The notes under the pieces are model-generated. The model saw only the letters and a program-made list of their open reading frames with translations, did no database searches and was not told the origin of the DNA. Positions 14,873 to 22,392 of a DNA stretch of 27,816 bases are shown here, in pieces. Source of the stretch: a virus; IMG/VR virus record IMGVR_UViG_3300022074_000292, positions 1 through 27,816 of that record. One strand, given 5' to 3'. The position numbers were made by a program, and so were the translations under genes. Each line of letters opens with the position of its first letter. The first letter of the stretch is position 1.

Positions 14873-17047
14873 ATGAACATTATAAAAATTGGCAATAAGA
14901 ATAGGGATATGTCAGCCAATGAACTAGTTGATTTAATTAGTCAGAAAGTCCCAGCCAGTGTCCAGATAAGTACTTTAAGAGATACTTATCCACAAGGAAT
15001 TGTTCGGGGTGACGTGTTTACAATTGGGTCACTAGACGGAGAATCTGGCAAATCATTAAAGATAGACATAAATCCTAGATCACCTTACTTTATGAAGGGA
15101 TCGGATTTCAACGGATCACAAGGTGTCGGTGGTATAGTGAAGATATTAATGGAAGGTAGAGGTATGCGCCTTCCTGAGATCAAAGAATTGTTCGGAAACT
15201 ATCTGGATAATAATGCTCCTCCACCAGTTGAACAAGATATACCACAAGAACTGAGTGTGACATTTAAAAGAGCTATTGATGTCAATACACCATTTGACTC
15301 CGAACATTTATACCTGTCTGGTGATGGTGAAATCCTGTGTCGTGTCAGAAGATACAACATGAAAGACAATGCAGGCAATCCTCTTATGGACAGTCATGGT
15401 AAGCCAAAGAAAGAGTTTAGGCAATTTACAGACTCACCATATCCAAAGATACCTGATGTAAGACCTTTGTATAATATACCAAACATAATTGCTTCTGAGA
15501 AAGTTATATGGGTAGAGGGTGAGAAATGTGCTGATGCACTTAATGAATTAGGATACACAACAACCTGTACTATGGGTGGTGCAGGAATGTTATCTCGTAA
15601 GTCAGCCAGTCGTTTTGACTTTAGTCCTTTGCAGGACAAAGAATTAATTATATGGGGTGACAATGACAATGCAGGTCGTAAGGTTGCTGAACTGGTGCAA
15701 GAACTGGCACTAAATGCAGGAGCCAAATCTGTTACAACATTAACTCCACCACGAGGTAAACCAGAGGGTTGGGATGCAGTTGATGCTATATCTGAAAGCT
15801 TTGATGTACAGCACTTCCTAAACACAACAGTCAAGCATACTAAACGTAACATAAATTTACTGGACGATAGTTTACTGGTCAGCAGGTTTGACGGAAAAGC
15901 ACCCGAACAAAAGTTCTTAGTCGATGGCACATTTCCATTGGCTGTGCCTATAATATTTTCTGCGGCAGGTGATGCAGGTAAAGGTATGATGACACTGGAT
16001 CTTGGTATGAAAGTAGCATCGGGTCAGCCTTTAGCAGAGAGTTTTGGTAGTACAATAGGTGAGTTTGGCAATGTTGTGATCTTTACAGCAGAGGATGATG
16101 AGTCAGAAATGCACAGGAGAATTGAGCGTCTGGATCCGAACAATTTGAGATTTTCGTACCAGCATGAGCTTCGTGTAGTCTCATTACCTAATGTCGGTGG
16201 TGTATTTCCAATACTTCAGGACACAAGAGATGGTTATAGCACCAGTGATGAGTTTGATAAACTTTACGAACAAATTCTGCAAATGAATGATTTAAAACTG
16301 ATTATCTTTGATCCGTTGGCATCTTTTGTCCATGCTGATGTAAATTCTGATCCAGCAGCAGGAGCTGCCTTGACTGGTCTTTTGGCACAGATCGGAACTG
16401 AAACTGGAGCTTCTGTAGTTATGTGTCACCATATGACTAAGATTAAAGATGATACAATCATAAATACTCCTGAACAAGCAAGGTTACTTATCAGAGGTAC
16501 GTCAGCATTGGTAGATGGTGTGAGGTGTGCTTTTGCACTGTGGCAAGTCGATGAAGCTACTGGTCGTAGACGTTGTATGGATATAGGTGTTGAATATCAA
16601 AGAAATAAATGCTTTGATGGAGCAGTAGTCAAATCAAACGGACCTGCAAACAGAGATATTAGGAACTTCATTAGAGATAGTTTTTCTGGATTACTGGAGG
16701 ATAGAACTGAAGAGATTAAAAGATTACATTCTGGAACTAATCGTCAGATTAAGAAAGATGCCCTGTATGCTTGGATTGCAACGTGTGAACGTGAGGGTAG
16801 AGCTTTGACTCAACAGTCAGGAGCAGATGCTATTACGCAGAGATTAACGTCAGATCGTGATGCACCACAGGTCTTGAACAACTTAACACAACGAAGCATT
16901 GACGGAATTGTTCGGGAACTTATACAAGAAGCACGTATCGGAAAGTATTCTTTTACTGCTTCTGGTGGTCGTAAATGGCTTGGTACAACAGAAGGTGTAA
17001 TGTCAACTGGAGAGTACGAAGCAACAACAGCTACAGATAATGTCTGA
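14873..17047 (+). CDS. Primase-helicase: TOPRIM domain fused to RepA-like helicase
   Basis: A 724-residue replication protein. The TOPRIM domain shows WVEGEKCADAL (catalytic Glu215) and WGDNDNAG (Asp263, Asp265), the metal-binding residues of DnaG-type primases. The C-terminal half is a RecA-fold ATPase of the RepA/AAA_25 type: Walker A GDAGKG (366-371), Walker B LIIFDP (Asp480), and a CHHMTK motif. The usual Ser/Thr after the Walker A lysine is Gly371. No zinc-binding domain was seen at the N terminus. It would unwind and prime phage DNA for the host polymerase, as no phage polymerase is in the window. The upstream gap has AGGGGT before the ATG. The stop overlaps the next start (TGATG). Confidence 0.88.
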   Translation: MNIIKIGNKNRDMSANELVDLISQKVPASVQISTLRDTYPQGIVRGDVFTIGSLDGESGKSLKIDINPRSPYFMKGSDFNGSQGVGGIVKILMEGRGMRLPEIKELFGNYLDNNAPPPVEQDIPQELSVTFKRAIDVNTPFDSEHLYLSGDGEILCRVRRYNMKDNAGNPLMDSHGKPKKEFRQFTDSPYPKIPDVRPLYNIPNIIASEKVIWVEGEKCADALNELGYTTTCTMGGAGMLSRKSASRFDFSPLQDKELIIWGDNDNAGRKVAELVQELALNAGAKSVTTLTPPRGKPEGWDAVDAISESFDVQHFLNTTVKHTKRNINLLDDSLLVSRFDGKAPEQKFLVDGTFPLAVPIIFSAAGDAGKGMMTLDLGMKVASGQPLAESFGSTIGEFGNVVIFTAEDDESEMHRRIERLDPNNLRFSYQHELRVVSLPNVGGVFPILQDTRDGYSTSDEFDKLYEQILQMNDLKLIIFDPLASFVHADVNSDPAAGAALTGLLAQIGTETGASVVMCHHMTKIKDDTIINTPEQARLLIRGTSALVDGVRCAFALWQVDEATGRRRCMDIGVEYQRNKCFDGAVVKSNGPANRDIRNFIRDSFSGLLEDRTEEIKRLHSGTNRQIKKDALYAWIATCEREGRALTQQSGADAITQRLTSDRDAPQVLNNLTQRSIDGIVRELIQEARIGKYSFTASGGRKWLGTTEGVMSTGEYEATTATDNV

Positions 17048-17265
17048 TGGCTGGCAAGAGTAAATCAGCCACACAAAACTATAATGAGCTTCGTGCTTTG
17101 ACCAAAAAATTGCTGAAAGAAGGCAAGAAAAAACAACGCAAAGGTCAAGATGAGTCCGAACAATTATTCGAGGACGATCCCAGAGCTGCACAAGAACAGG
17201 ATTTTGGTCGAGTCAGAAAAAATTCTACATATGTATTTTCCAGAAATATTTTAAGTGATTTGTAA
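17047..17265 (+). CDS. Small basic protein, unknown function
   Basis: Encodes 72 residues, coupled to the primase-helicase by a TGATG overlap. It is Lys/Arg/Gln-rich in the first half (LTKKLLKEGKKKQRKGQDE) and more acidic in the middle (EQLFEDDPRAAQEQDFGRV). It probably binds nucleic acid or a replication protein, but no family is recognised. It is the last gene of the replication operon; the next promoter begins 18 bases after its stop. Confidence 0.6.
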   Translation: MAGKSKSATQNYNELRALTKKLLKEGKKKQRKGQDESEQLFEDDPRAAQEQDFGRVRKNSTYVFSRNILSDL

Positions 17266-17283
17266 AAAAATTTATTTTTATAC

Positions 17284-17311
17284 TTGACTTGTATGTAATG
17301 AATACCATATA
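17284..17311 (+). promoter_or_regulatory. Promoter of the first accessory genes
   Basis: TTGACT (17284-17289) and CATATA (17306-17311), spacer 16, with GTAATGAATAC (17295-17305) inside the spacer. It precedes the DUF3846-like gene. Confidence 0.65.
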
Positions 17312-17346
17312 CAACTATTATGAACTATCATAATGGGAGCAAGTAG

Positions 17347-17601
17347 ATGAAGTTTAAAATCATAGAAGATAAAAAAGATCAGCCAACTTTAGAAGAGGCT
17401 CAAAAGTTTGTTGGTGGTTGGGTTGAGTGTGTGTCTCTTAGAAATGGAGATATTTTGCTTATTGATGAAGAGGGCAAATTAAAAGAAAATAGTATTAATG
17501 CTGAAGCTAGTGTTCATTTTGTTGAAAGTTTTGGTTCAGTTGATTGTATTGTTGGTAATGCCATGTTGATCAAAAAGGGAGCCAATACAAAATGGAAATA
17601 A
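17347..17601 (+). CDS. DUF3846-like small phage protein
   Basis: Encodes 84 residues after GGGAGC and a promoter at 17284. The pattern LEEAQKFVGGWVECVSLRNG, LLIDEEGKLKENSINAEAS and CIVGNAMLI matches the DUF3846 type (YVGG.VE...NG, DEEG...N..A, IVGNA), small proteins of unknown function common in phages and plasmids. There is no signal peptide or catalytic motif. It opens the accessory block, and its last ten bases overlap the next, much longer gene. Its leader, GGAGCAAGTAGATG, is nearly the same as that of the gene at 18875. Confidence 0.65.
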   Translation: MKFKIIEDKKDQPTLEEAQKFVGGWVECVSLRNGDILLIDEEGKLKENSINAEASVHFVESFGSVDCIVGNAMLIKKGANTKWK

Positions 17602-18815
17602 ATGATAAGCCATTGATGGCAAGTGAAATTATTGGTGCTATGGCTCAACCTAAAAGGGCTATGGCAAAATATCAAGGTGGGTCTATTGCCGAGGGTAAGA
17701 TAAGAGAAACTCAATCTATGTTTGTCAATGCTCAAAAGTTTAAAGTTTCTAATCAGCTAATTGATCATGCAGGTGAGGCATCTATGTCTAAACCTCATGT
17801 ATTGCTTGAGATGATTAAAACTGCAATACCACCATTTAAAAATATGTTTATAGAATGGGATGAACATTATCGTGTTCATCTTTTAAAAAATCTTTATCAT
17901 AAATATTTGCCACAGTATGTGGGCAAGATTGAGGAACCTACAGATTATCTAGATCGTATAGGTTATCATATATATGAGTATGAACATCCTAGTGGGGATA
18001 GTTGGTATATGTACGATATGTGGTGCATGATTGATGGTAAGTGGTTTTGTTCTCCATTATCTTCAGTTGTTCGTAACGAAGAAGAATGGAATATGAATAT
18101 TGCTTATTCTAATTATGTGTTGAAAGAGCAAGCATCAAGAGAACTTACTTCTGATTATAGAAGTTATATGATGGATGCAGAAAATTTTACTAAGGAAACT
18201 GCACATCAAAGTATTAAGATTATTGGACATCCATATTCTTTGGCACACTTTAAAGACAATGATAAGTTGTTTAGAGCAAAGTCATTGGACAATAATCGTG
18301 AAGAATATAAGTTGATGCTTGATATTTATTCGAGGTTTACGACTGTGCAAAGTAGAGCCATGCATTGGCTTATTCCAAAGCATAAATTTTTAGAAGGTTG
18401 GAGTAATGAAGAGATGGAAGAAATCTCTAAAACTCATTTGCAGTTGATCCAAGGTGGTGACGTTAGGTTTATCATTAGTGTGCTTTCCATACTTAATTAC
18501 GATTTAATCGTCAAGGAGACACAGAAACCTGCAAGTCATAAGGTAAAGCACGTTAGATTTGGAAGAAGTGTCCCTACGAATGAATATAGCCTTTTAAATA
18601 TAGAATTGCCCAAGCCTAGAGGTAAGACTGTTTATGAAAAGATATTCACGGGTCAAGGCACTCCAAAGAAGTGGCATATGAGACGTGGGCATTGGAGACG
18701 TTATCGTGATAAGCAAGGCAATGTCACCAAAAAGGTTTGGGTAGATCAATGTGAGGCAGGCAGTAAAGAGCATGGTCAAAAGATTAATGATTATAATTTG
18801 CAAAAAAGCAGTTGA
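17592..18815 (+). CDS. Conserved phage-type protein with His/Arg/Trp-rich C terminus
   Basis: Encodes 407 residues; I do not recognise a named family. About residues 80-180 carry many Trp, Tyr and His (IEWDEHYRVHLL; SGDSWYMYDMWCMIDGKWF). A helical middle follows. The C terminus holds KKWHMRRGHWRRYRDKQGN followed by KVWVDQC and an AGSKEHG segment, a compact basic motif of the kind found at the end of several phage hypothetical proteins, perhaps a nucleic-acid-binding module. The start overlaps the previous gene by ten bases, with AGGGAG upstream. The stop TGA lies inside the -35 box of the following promoter (18812). A DNA-takeover or host-modifying role is possible but not shown. Confidence 0.65.
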   Translation: MEINDKPLMASEIIGAMAQPKRAMAKYQGGSIAEGKIRETQSMFVNAQKFKVSNQLIDHAGEASMSKPHVLLEMIKTAIPPFKNMFIEWDEHYRVHLLKNLYHKYLPQYVGKIEEPTDYLDRIGYHIYEYEHPSGDSWYMYDMWCMIDGKWFCSPLSSVVRNEEEWNMNIAYSNYVLKEQASRELTSDYRSYMMDAENFTKETAHQSIKIIGHPYSLAHFKDNDKLFRAKSLDNNREEYKLMLDIYSRFTTVQSRAMHWLIPKHKFLEGWSNEEMEEISKTHLQLIQGGDVRFIISVLSILNYDLIVKETQKPASHKVKHVRFGRSVPTNEYSLLNIELPKPRGKTVYEKIFTGQGTPKKWHMRRGHWRRYRDKQGNVTKKVWVDQCEAGSKEHGQKINDYNLQKSS

Positions 18816-18840
18816 CTATGCAATCAATGCAATGTAACAA
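18812..18840 (+). promoter_or_regulatory. Promoter overlapping a stop codon
   Basis: TTGACT (18812-18817) contains the TGA stop of the preceding gene. The -10 is weak (TAACAA, 18835-18840, spacer 17). GCAATCAATGC (18820-18830) is the operator-like motif. It precedes the small charged helical gene. Confidence 0.5.
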
Positions 18841-18874
18841 TATCAATAACTATCATTTTTAAAGGAGCAAGTAG

Positions 18875-19114
18875 ATGACAGTGGTTAAACTAAAAAATGG
18901 AATATCATTGCTAGATCAAAAAGATGTAGATGATATGGATAAGTATAAATCAATCGTCAATAAAATCAAAAAGCATATTGCTTATGAAACTAGAGAATAT
19001 AAGCAGTATTTAAAATCTGGTTATGAAGACAGTTTTCAAGATGCTTTGTTTGAGGGCAGAAATGAGTATGCCGAGTATTTACTTAAACAAATAAACGAAT
19101 GGGAGAACTCATAA
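18875..19114 (+). CDS. Small charged helical protein
   Basis: Encodes 79 residues, preceded by AAAGGAGCAAGTAG and its own promoter. It is rich in Lys, Asp, Glu and Tyr and predicted helical throughout (KYKSIVNKIKKHIAYETREY; EYAEYLLKQINEW). No motif is recognised. It is the first of a run of tightly packed small genes reaching to the methyltransferase. Confidence 0.6.
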   Translation: MTVVKLKNGISLLDQKDVDDMDKYKSIVNKIKKHIAYETREYKQYLKSGYEDSFQDALFEGRNEYAEYLLKQINEWENS

Positions 19115-19297
19115 ATGACTGCATATAAACATCAGTTGCAAGGTGTGATGGAAGAGTTTTATTCATACCTCAATATCGATGGCATGACAAATGAGCAGGC
19201 TATCACAAAAATTAAAAAAGATCATGGTGAGCATTGGGAAGAATATGTTCGTGATGAAGTCAAAAGAGAGGAGCAGGCATATGACAATATTAGTTAA
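19115..19297 (+). CDS. Small acidic protein, unknown function
   Basis: Encodes 60 residues, starting directly after the previous stop with GGGAG upstream. Helical and charged (LQGVMEEFYSYLNIDGMT; KKDHGEHWEEYVRDEVKREE). Its last 17 bases overlap the metallopeptidase gene. No family is recognised. Confidence 0.55.
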   Translation: MTAYKHQLQGVMEEFYSYLNIDGMTNEQAITKIKKDHGEHWEEYVRDEVKREEQAYDNIS

Positions 19298-19697
19298 AAG
19301 AATTGATATGGCATTGCACATACAAGAGTTGTGTGCAGTCAATCATATAACTGTTAGCTATCAAAGACTTGATGCTGAAGTACCAAACTATTATGCTGAT
19401 GTTACAAAAAAGCATATCCATATTAGACCGACAAAAAACACGGGATATTATGTGTCTGCTTTGCATGAGATTGGACATATACTTGGTGATAATCAAACTT
19501 ACAATAATACTGTAAAGGAGAGGGAAATTGGTGCATGGATTTGGGCAATGCTTAATGCAAAAGTTTGGACGGATACGGCAGATCGTGTCATGTCGAGGGC
19601 TTTATTATCTTATGGTGTTAGTGAAGAGGAAAGCAGGGAAATCCAAAGAACTTGGAATCCCTGCCACAGAGACGATGAACAACAAATTGCAGTTTAA
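19281..19697 (+). CDS. Small HExxH metallopeptidase-like protein
   Basis: Encodes 138 residues from the ATG at 19281, which has GAGGAG upstream; the longer in-frame start at 19191 lies within the previous gene and lacks such a site. The motif SALHEIGHILG gives zinc ligands His62 and His66 with catalytic Glu63; Glu82 in EREIGAW is the likely third ligand. The protein is essentially a minimal zincin domain, like the ImmA/IrrE-type peptidases that cut repressors, but without a partner repressor adjacent. Targets could be a phage or host protein. No secretion signal is present, so it should act inside the cell. Confidence 0.78.
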   Translation: MTILVKRIDMALHIQELCAVNHITVSYQRLDAEVPNYYADVTKKHIHIRPTKNTGYYVSALHEIGHILGDNQTYNNTVKEREIGAWIWAMLNAKVWTDTADRVMSRALLSYGVSEEESREIQRTWNPCHRDDEQQIAV

Positions 19698-19809
19698 CAA
19701 AGTCTTTATGAAAAATCTCATAAACCACATTAACAATGCAACTCCCACAAGGGAGTTGTCGTTGTTTGAAAAGGTGTATGTCAAGGTGGTCAAACTATGT
19801 CGAAGATGA
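19675..19809 (+). CDS. Possible small basic protein
   Basis: A 44-codon frame overlapping the metallopeptidase end and the next start, filling what would otherwise be a 99-base gap. The product is basic (NNKLQFNKVFMKNLINHINN; EKVYVKVVKLCRR). There is no clear ribosome site, and an eight-base-pair hairpin lies within it (19739-19758). It may be real because gene packing here is tight, but it could equally be a non-coding spacer. Confidence 0.35.
   Translation: MNNKLQFNKVFMKNLINHINNATPTRELSLFEKVYVKVVKLCRR
19739..19758 (+). promoter_or_regulatory. Perfect 8-bp hairpin
   Basis: CAACTCCC (19739-19746) and GGGAGTTG (19751-19758) surround the four-base loop ACAA. The following sequence, TCGTTGTTTG, is T-rich but not a clean run, so this is at best a weak terminator or an mRNA processing hairpin between the metallopeptidase and the next gene. 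Confidence 0.45.
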
Positions 19810-20027
19810 TCGTATACATCTGTGTAATTTGGATCTCTGCCACAGAAAATAATGAGGGTCTTACTCGTTGTATGTGGCATGAGAGCCAAGTTGCTTATCA
19901 AAACATATCAGAGTGTCAAGATGATTTAATTCACTCTATGGAACTCCTAAGGCTACGAATTAGGCAGGAGTTTGGTGGTGTTCCCGAAAAGATATTTATT
20001 GAACCTAAATGTGTGTTGAGGTCGTAA
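19797..20027 (+). CDS. Small cysteine-containing protein with possible signal peptide
   Basis: Encodes 76 residues. The N terminus is short and hydrophobic (KMIVYICVIWISATE), like a signal peptide or membrane anchor. The rest holds three further cysteines (TRCMWHE, SECQDD, EPKCVLRS) that could pair in the periplasm. Phages often carry such small exported proteins of unknown role. The start could be either Met1 or Met4. The stop overlaps the next start (TAATG). Confidence 0.55.
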   Translation: MSKMIVYICVIWISATENNEGLTRCMWHESQVAYQNISECQDDLIHSMELLRLRIRQEFGGVPEKIFIEPKCVLRS

Positions 20028-20209
20028 TGATACGAAGAGAACCAAAGAAAAAGTTTGTTATACATTGTAAGGAAGTCAAATACTACAATGTTGACATTGA
20101 GGCTGATAGCTACGAAGAAGCTGAAAAGAAGTGGAAGTCAATTGCTAAGAGACGTGACTACACAACATTACACAATGAATTTGAAGTATTAAGCATTAGT
20201 GAGGAATGA
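20027..20209 (+). CDS. DpnD/PcfM-like small protein
   Basis: Encodes 60 residues from the ATG at 20027, chosen because it overlaps the previous stop (TAATG) and follows GAGG; the track-long frame from 20009 would start inside the previous gene. The pattern KFVIHCKEVKYYNVDIEADS then YEEAEKKW, and FEVLSISEE, resembles the DpnD/PcfM-type small beta-alpha-beta fold (strand, strand, EA.S.EEA helix, strand). The function of that family is unknown. Confidence 0.55.
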   Translation: MIRREPKKKFVIHCKEVKYYNVDIEADSYEEAEKKWKSIAKRRDYTTLHNEFEVLSISEE

Positions 20210-20211
20210 CA

Positions 20212-20373
20212 ATGAATTGTTGGGCTTGTGGGCATGAATTAATTTGGGGTGGTGATCACGATGGTGAGGATTATGGTGACGAAGATTATTTAATAGTCAC
20301 CAATTTATCCTGCCCAAAGTGTGAGGCATTTGTACTCGTTCACCATCAGAAAAGGGAAGAGAATGAAACATAA
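20212..20373 (+). CDS. Phage zinc-ribbon protein
   Basis: A 53-residue gene with GAGG upstream of the ATG at 20212. Two CxxC pairs, CWAC at residues 3-6 and CPKC at residues 34-37, are separated by an acidic stretch (WGGDHDGEDYGDEDY), forming a zinc ribbon. The opening NCWACGHELIWGGDH matches a small zinc-ribbon family common in phage accessory regions. The role is unknown; binding to RNA polymerase or nucleic acid is plausible for such proteins but not shown. It overlaps the next gene by eleven bases. Confidence 0.75.
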   Translation: MNCWACGHELIWGGDHDGEDYGDEDYLIVTNLSCPKCEAFVLVHHQKREENET

Positions 20374-20524
20374 GAAAAACAAACTGACAAAAAAAGAAAT
20401 CAAAGATTATATAGATAGAATTGAAAATGATAGGTGGGATTTGGCTTGTCGTGTCCTTAGTAGAATTAAAAAAAGATCTAAACCCCTACCACAAGAATTT
20501 TTTATTCTAGAGACAGATAGATGA
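20363..20524 (+). CDS. Small basic protein, unknown function
   Basis: Encodes 53 residues from the ATG at 20363, which has GGAAGAG upstream and overlaps the zinc-ribbon gene end. The N terminus is Lys-rich (KHKKNKLTKKEIKDYIDRI), followed by a helix (WDLACRVLSRIKKRS). The stop overlaps the next ATG (ATGA). No family is recognised. Confidence 0.55.
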   Translation: MKHKKNKLTKKEIKDYIDRIENDRWDLACRVLSRIKKRSKPLPQEFFILETDR

Positions 20525-20649
20525 AACATAAAGATACATTATCTAAAACCCATTCTACGTCTCGTAAATGGGAAAAGAGCATGAAGAAAAGAACTAAGAA
20601 GTCACAAAGACAATTAGATAAAAAGGTAGCTAAAGATGATCGATATTAA
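20521..20649 (+). CDS. Tiny basic protein ahead of the methyltransferase
   Basis: A 42-codon frame with an ATGA overlap at the front and a 14-base overlap with the methyltransferase start at the end. The product is strongly basic (SRKWEKSMKKRTKKSQRQL) with no recognised family. Support is the seamless packing with neighbours on both sides; the ribosome site is weak. Confidence 0.5.
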   Translation: MKHKDTLSKTHSTSRKWEKSMKKRTKKSQRQLDKKVAKDDRY

Positions 20650-21910
20650 GATCGGAGATTGTAGAGAAAAGCTGAAGGAATTACCGAACAATTTCTTTCA
20701 TACAGTCATTACATCACCTCCATACTGGGGATTACGAGACTACGGAACTGGTAAATGGATCGGTGGAGACCCAAATTGTTCGCATATTGCTGGTAAAGCC
20801 CGTAACGATGCTGATCGGGAATTTGGCACAAAAGAGACATTAACTGTGCAATATCGTGACGTTTGCAAGGATTGTGGTGCAGTCAGGGAGGATAATCAGA
20901 TTGGTATGGAAGCCAGCCCTGAAGAATATGTCCGTAAAATTGTTCGGACTTTTCAGGAAGTAAAACGGGTGCTTCGTGATGATGGAACTCTTTGGCTTAA
21001 CCTTGGTGATAGTTACTCAAGTGGTGGCAGAACGTCTACAACTAATCAAACTGTTAGAGGTGATAAGGATTACGGGGTCACTAGACCTCCCGTATCGGGC
21101 AGTATAAAGCCTAAAGACCTTGTAGGTATACCTTGGAGGGTTGCTCTGGCACTTCAGGAAGATGGATGGTATCTCAGGCAGGACATTATTTGGCATAAGC
21201 CTAATCCTATGCCTGAAAGTGTAAAGGATAGATGCACGAAGGCACATGAATATATATTTCTGCTTACGAAGTCAGAGAAGTATTACTACGACAGTCAAGC
21301 TATTATGGAAGAAGCACAGGACTGGGGAACTCGTGATCGGGCTGATGGTAAGTATCACAACGAAGGAACTGGACTAAGCCCACATACTGGTCTTGAGAAG
21401 TCATATACTCACAGGAACAAAAGAAGCGTGTGGACTGTTGCAGTAAAGCCCTACAACGAAGCCCATTTTGCAGTGTTTCCAACCAGTTTGATTGAACCAG
21501 CGATTCTTGCTGGTTGTCCTCCGAAGATTTGTTCGGAGTGTGGCACTCCATATGAACGGGAAATGGTCACTGTTGAGGTTCCTGAACGGGAAACTAGGGA
21601 CAATATGGTAGGTGTTATACCAAAAAGAGACAAAACTAGCCGTATGAATAGCAAAGATATGAAGTCACTGGTACAGGAAGATAAAGGGTTTACGAAAAAT
21701 TGTTCGTGTTCAGGTCACCAAACTTCTGCTGGTCGGGTGCTGGATCCATTTGGAGGGTCAGGCACAACTGCACTGGTAGCTGATCGACATAAAAGAGATG
21801 CTACAATCATAGAGCTAAATCAAAAATACGTTGATATAGCTGAAACAAGGCTTGGTTCTGATGCACCATTGTTTACACAAATTAAAAGGGAGGTTGTAAA
21901 TGAAAGCTAA
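20636..21910 (+). CDS. DNA N6-adenine/N4-cytosine methyltransferase with zinc-binding inserts
   Basis: A 424-residue SAM-dependent methyltransferase acting on an exocyclic amino group. Motif IV TSPPYWG (SPPY at residues 27-30) comes first and the SAM-binding motif DPFGGSGTT (370-378) last, the order of the beta class. A CxH...CxxC site (C48, H50, C77, C80) and a second Cys cluster (CSECG, later NCSCSG) suggest zinc-stabilised inserts within the target-recognition part. No restriction partner is next to it, so it probably protects phage DNA or controls gene expression. The recognition sequence cannot be read from sequence. The gene itself carries four exact copies of the AATTGTTCG/CGAACAATT motif. 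Confidence 0.92.
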   Translation: MIDIKIGDCREKLKELPNNFFHTVITSPPYWGLRDYGTGKWIGGDPNCSHIAGKARNDADREFGTKETLTVQYRDVCKDCGAVREDNQIGMEASPEEYVRKIVRTFQEVKRVLRDDGTLWLNLGDSYSSGGRTSTTNQTVRGDKDYGVTRPPVSGSIKPKDLVGIPWRVALALQEDGWYLRQDIIWHKPNPMPESVKDRCTKAHEYIFLLTKSEKYYYDSQAIMEEAQDWGTRDRADGKYHNEGTGLSPHTGLEKSYTHRNKRSVWTVAVKPYNEAHFAVFPTSLIEPAILAGCPPKICSECGTPYEREMVTVEVPERETRDNMVGVIPKRDKTSRMNSKDMKSLVQEDKGFTKNCSCSGHQTSAGRVLDPFGGSGTTALVADRHKRDATIIELNQKYVDIAETRLGSDAPLFTQIKREVVNES

Positions 21911-22241
21911 AGGAAAGACCTGTTGCAACTGCAACGAAGAAATTGTTCGGGGTATGGCATTCCCGATAATGAAAAAAAGTATCTGTATGAGCTGTTTTGT
22001 TCATTTTGGACTGGCACAAAAACTGGACATAAGTATGCTTCATTACCAAAATTGTTCGGATGAACATTGCTTCAAATGTGAACTTGCTTTTATGAAAGCA
22101 CTCTGGGCAATGGACTACAAACAGACACAAATGGGCAACTGGTATAAGCGTACCTCAAACCCGAAAATTGTTCGGATTTATGACGATTTACTTACCAACA
22201 TACCAACTTACTCGGTAAGTAGAATGGAGGGTAAGTTATAA
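21900..22241 (+). CDS. Cysteine-rich zinc-binding protein
   Basis: Encodes 113 residues with GGGAGG upstream of an ATG that overlaps the methyltransferase end. Cysteines occur in pairs: CCNC (residues 8-11), CMSC in the thirties, and NCSDEHC plus CFKC near residue 60, enough for two zinc sites in the N-terminal half. The remainder is helical and basic. Probable role is nucleic-acid or protein binding. Three exact copies of the AATTGTTCG motif fall in this short gene, and the first hexamer of the repeat cluster that follows lies in its 3' end. Confidence 0.65.
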   Translation: MKAKGKTCCNCNEEIVRGMAFPIMKKSICMSCFVHFGLAQKLDISMLHYQNCSDEHCFKCELAFMKALWAMDYKQTQMGNWYKRTSNPKIVRIYDDLLTNIPTYSVSRMEGKL

Positions 22242-22392
22242 GTTGTTGATATTACTGGATAAAATCAATCTACTTACACTGGTTACCAAAGGGCTTGGTA
22301 AGTATTTTATGCCCTGTAAGTCATTGATTTTATTGAAACTTACCAACTTACCGAACTTCCCCCCCTATAGGGGGTATAGGGGGGTGGTAAGT
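22190..22392 (+). repeat. Iteron-like cluster: ten ACTTAC/GTAAGT hexamers
   Basis: ACTTAC occurs with its C at 22191, 22207, 22273, 22339 and 22347, and the complement GTAAGT starts at 22215, 22231, 22298, 22316 and 22387: five per strand in about 200 bases. One pair forms ACTTAC-TCG-GTAAGT (22206-22220); another is a direct repeat of period eight (22338-22352). TTACCAA/TTGGTAA and an 11-bp inverted repeat (22259-22269 with 22323-22333) add hairpins. Such arrays bind replication initiators or packaging proteins; here the terminase small-subunit gene follows directly. Confidence 0.7.

Noticed and set aside
15394-15930. 178-codon leftward frame opposite the primase-helicase gene
   Set aside because: Shadow frame; the TOPRIM motifs lie on the other strand over the same bases.
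11964-22174. 9-bp word as a repeated protein motif
   Set aside because: It is translated in all three frames and both orientations, giving different residues, so protein-level conservation cannot explain it.
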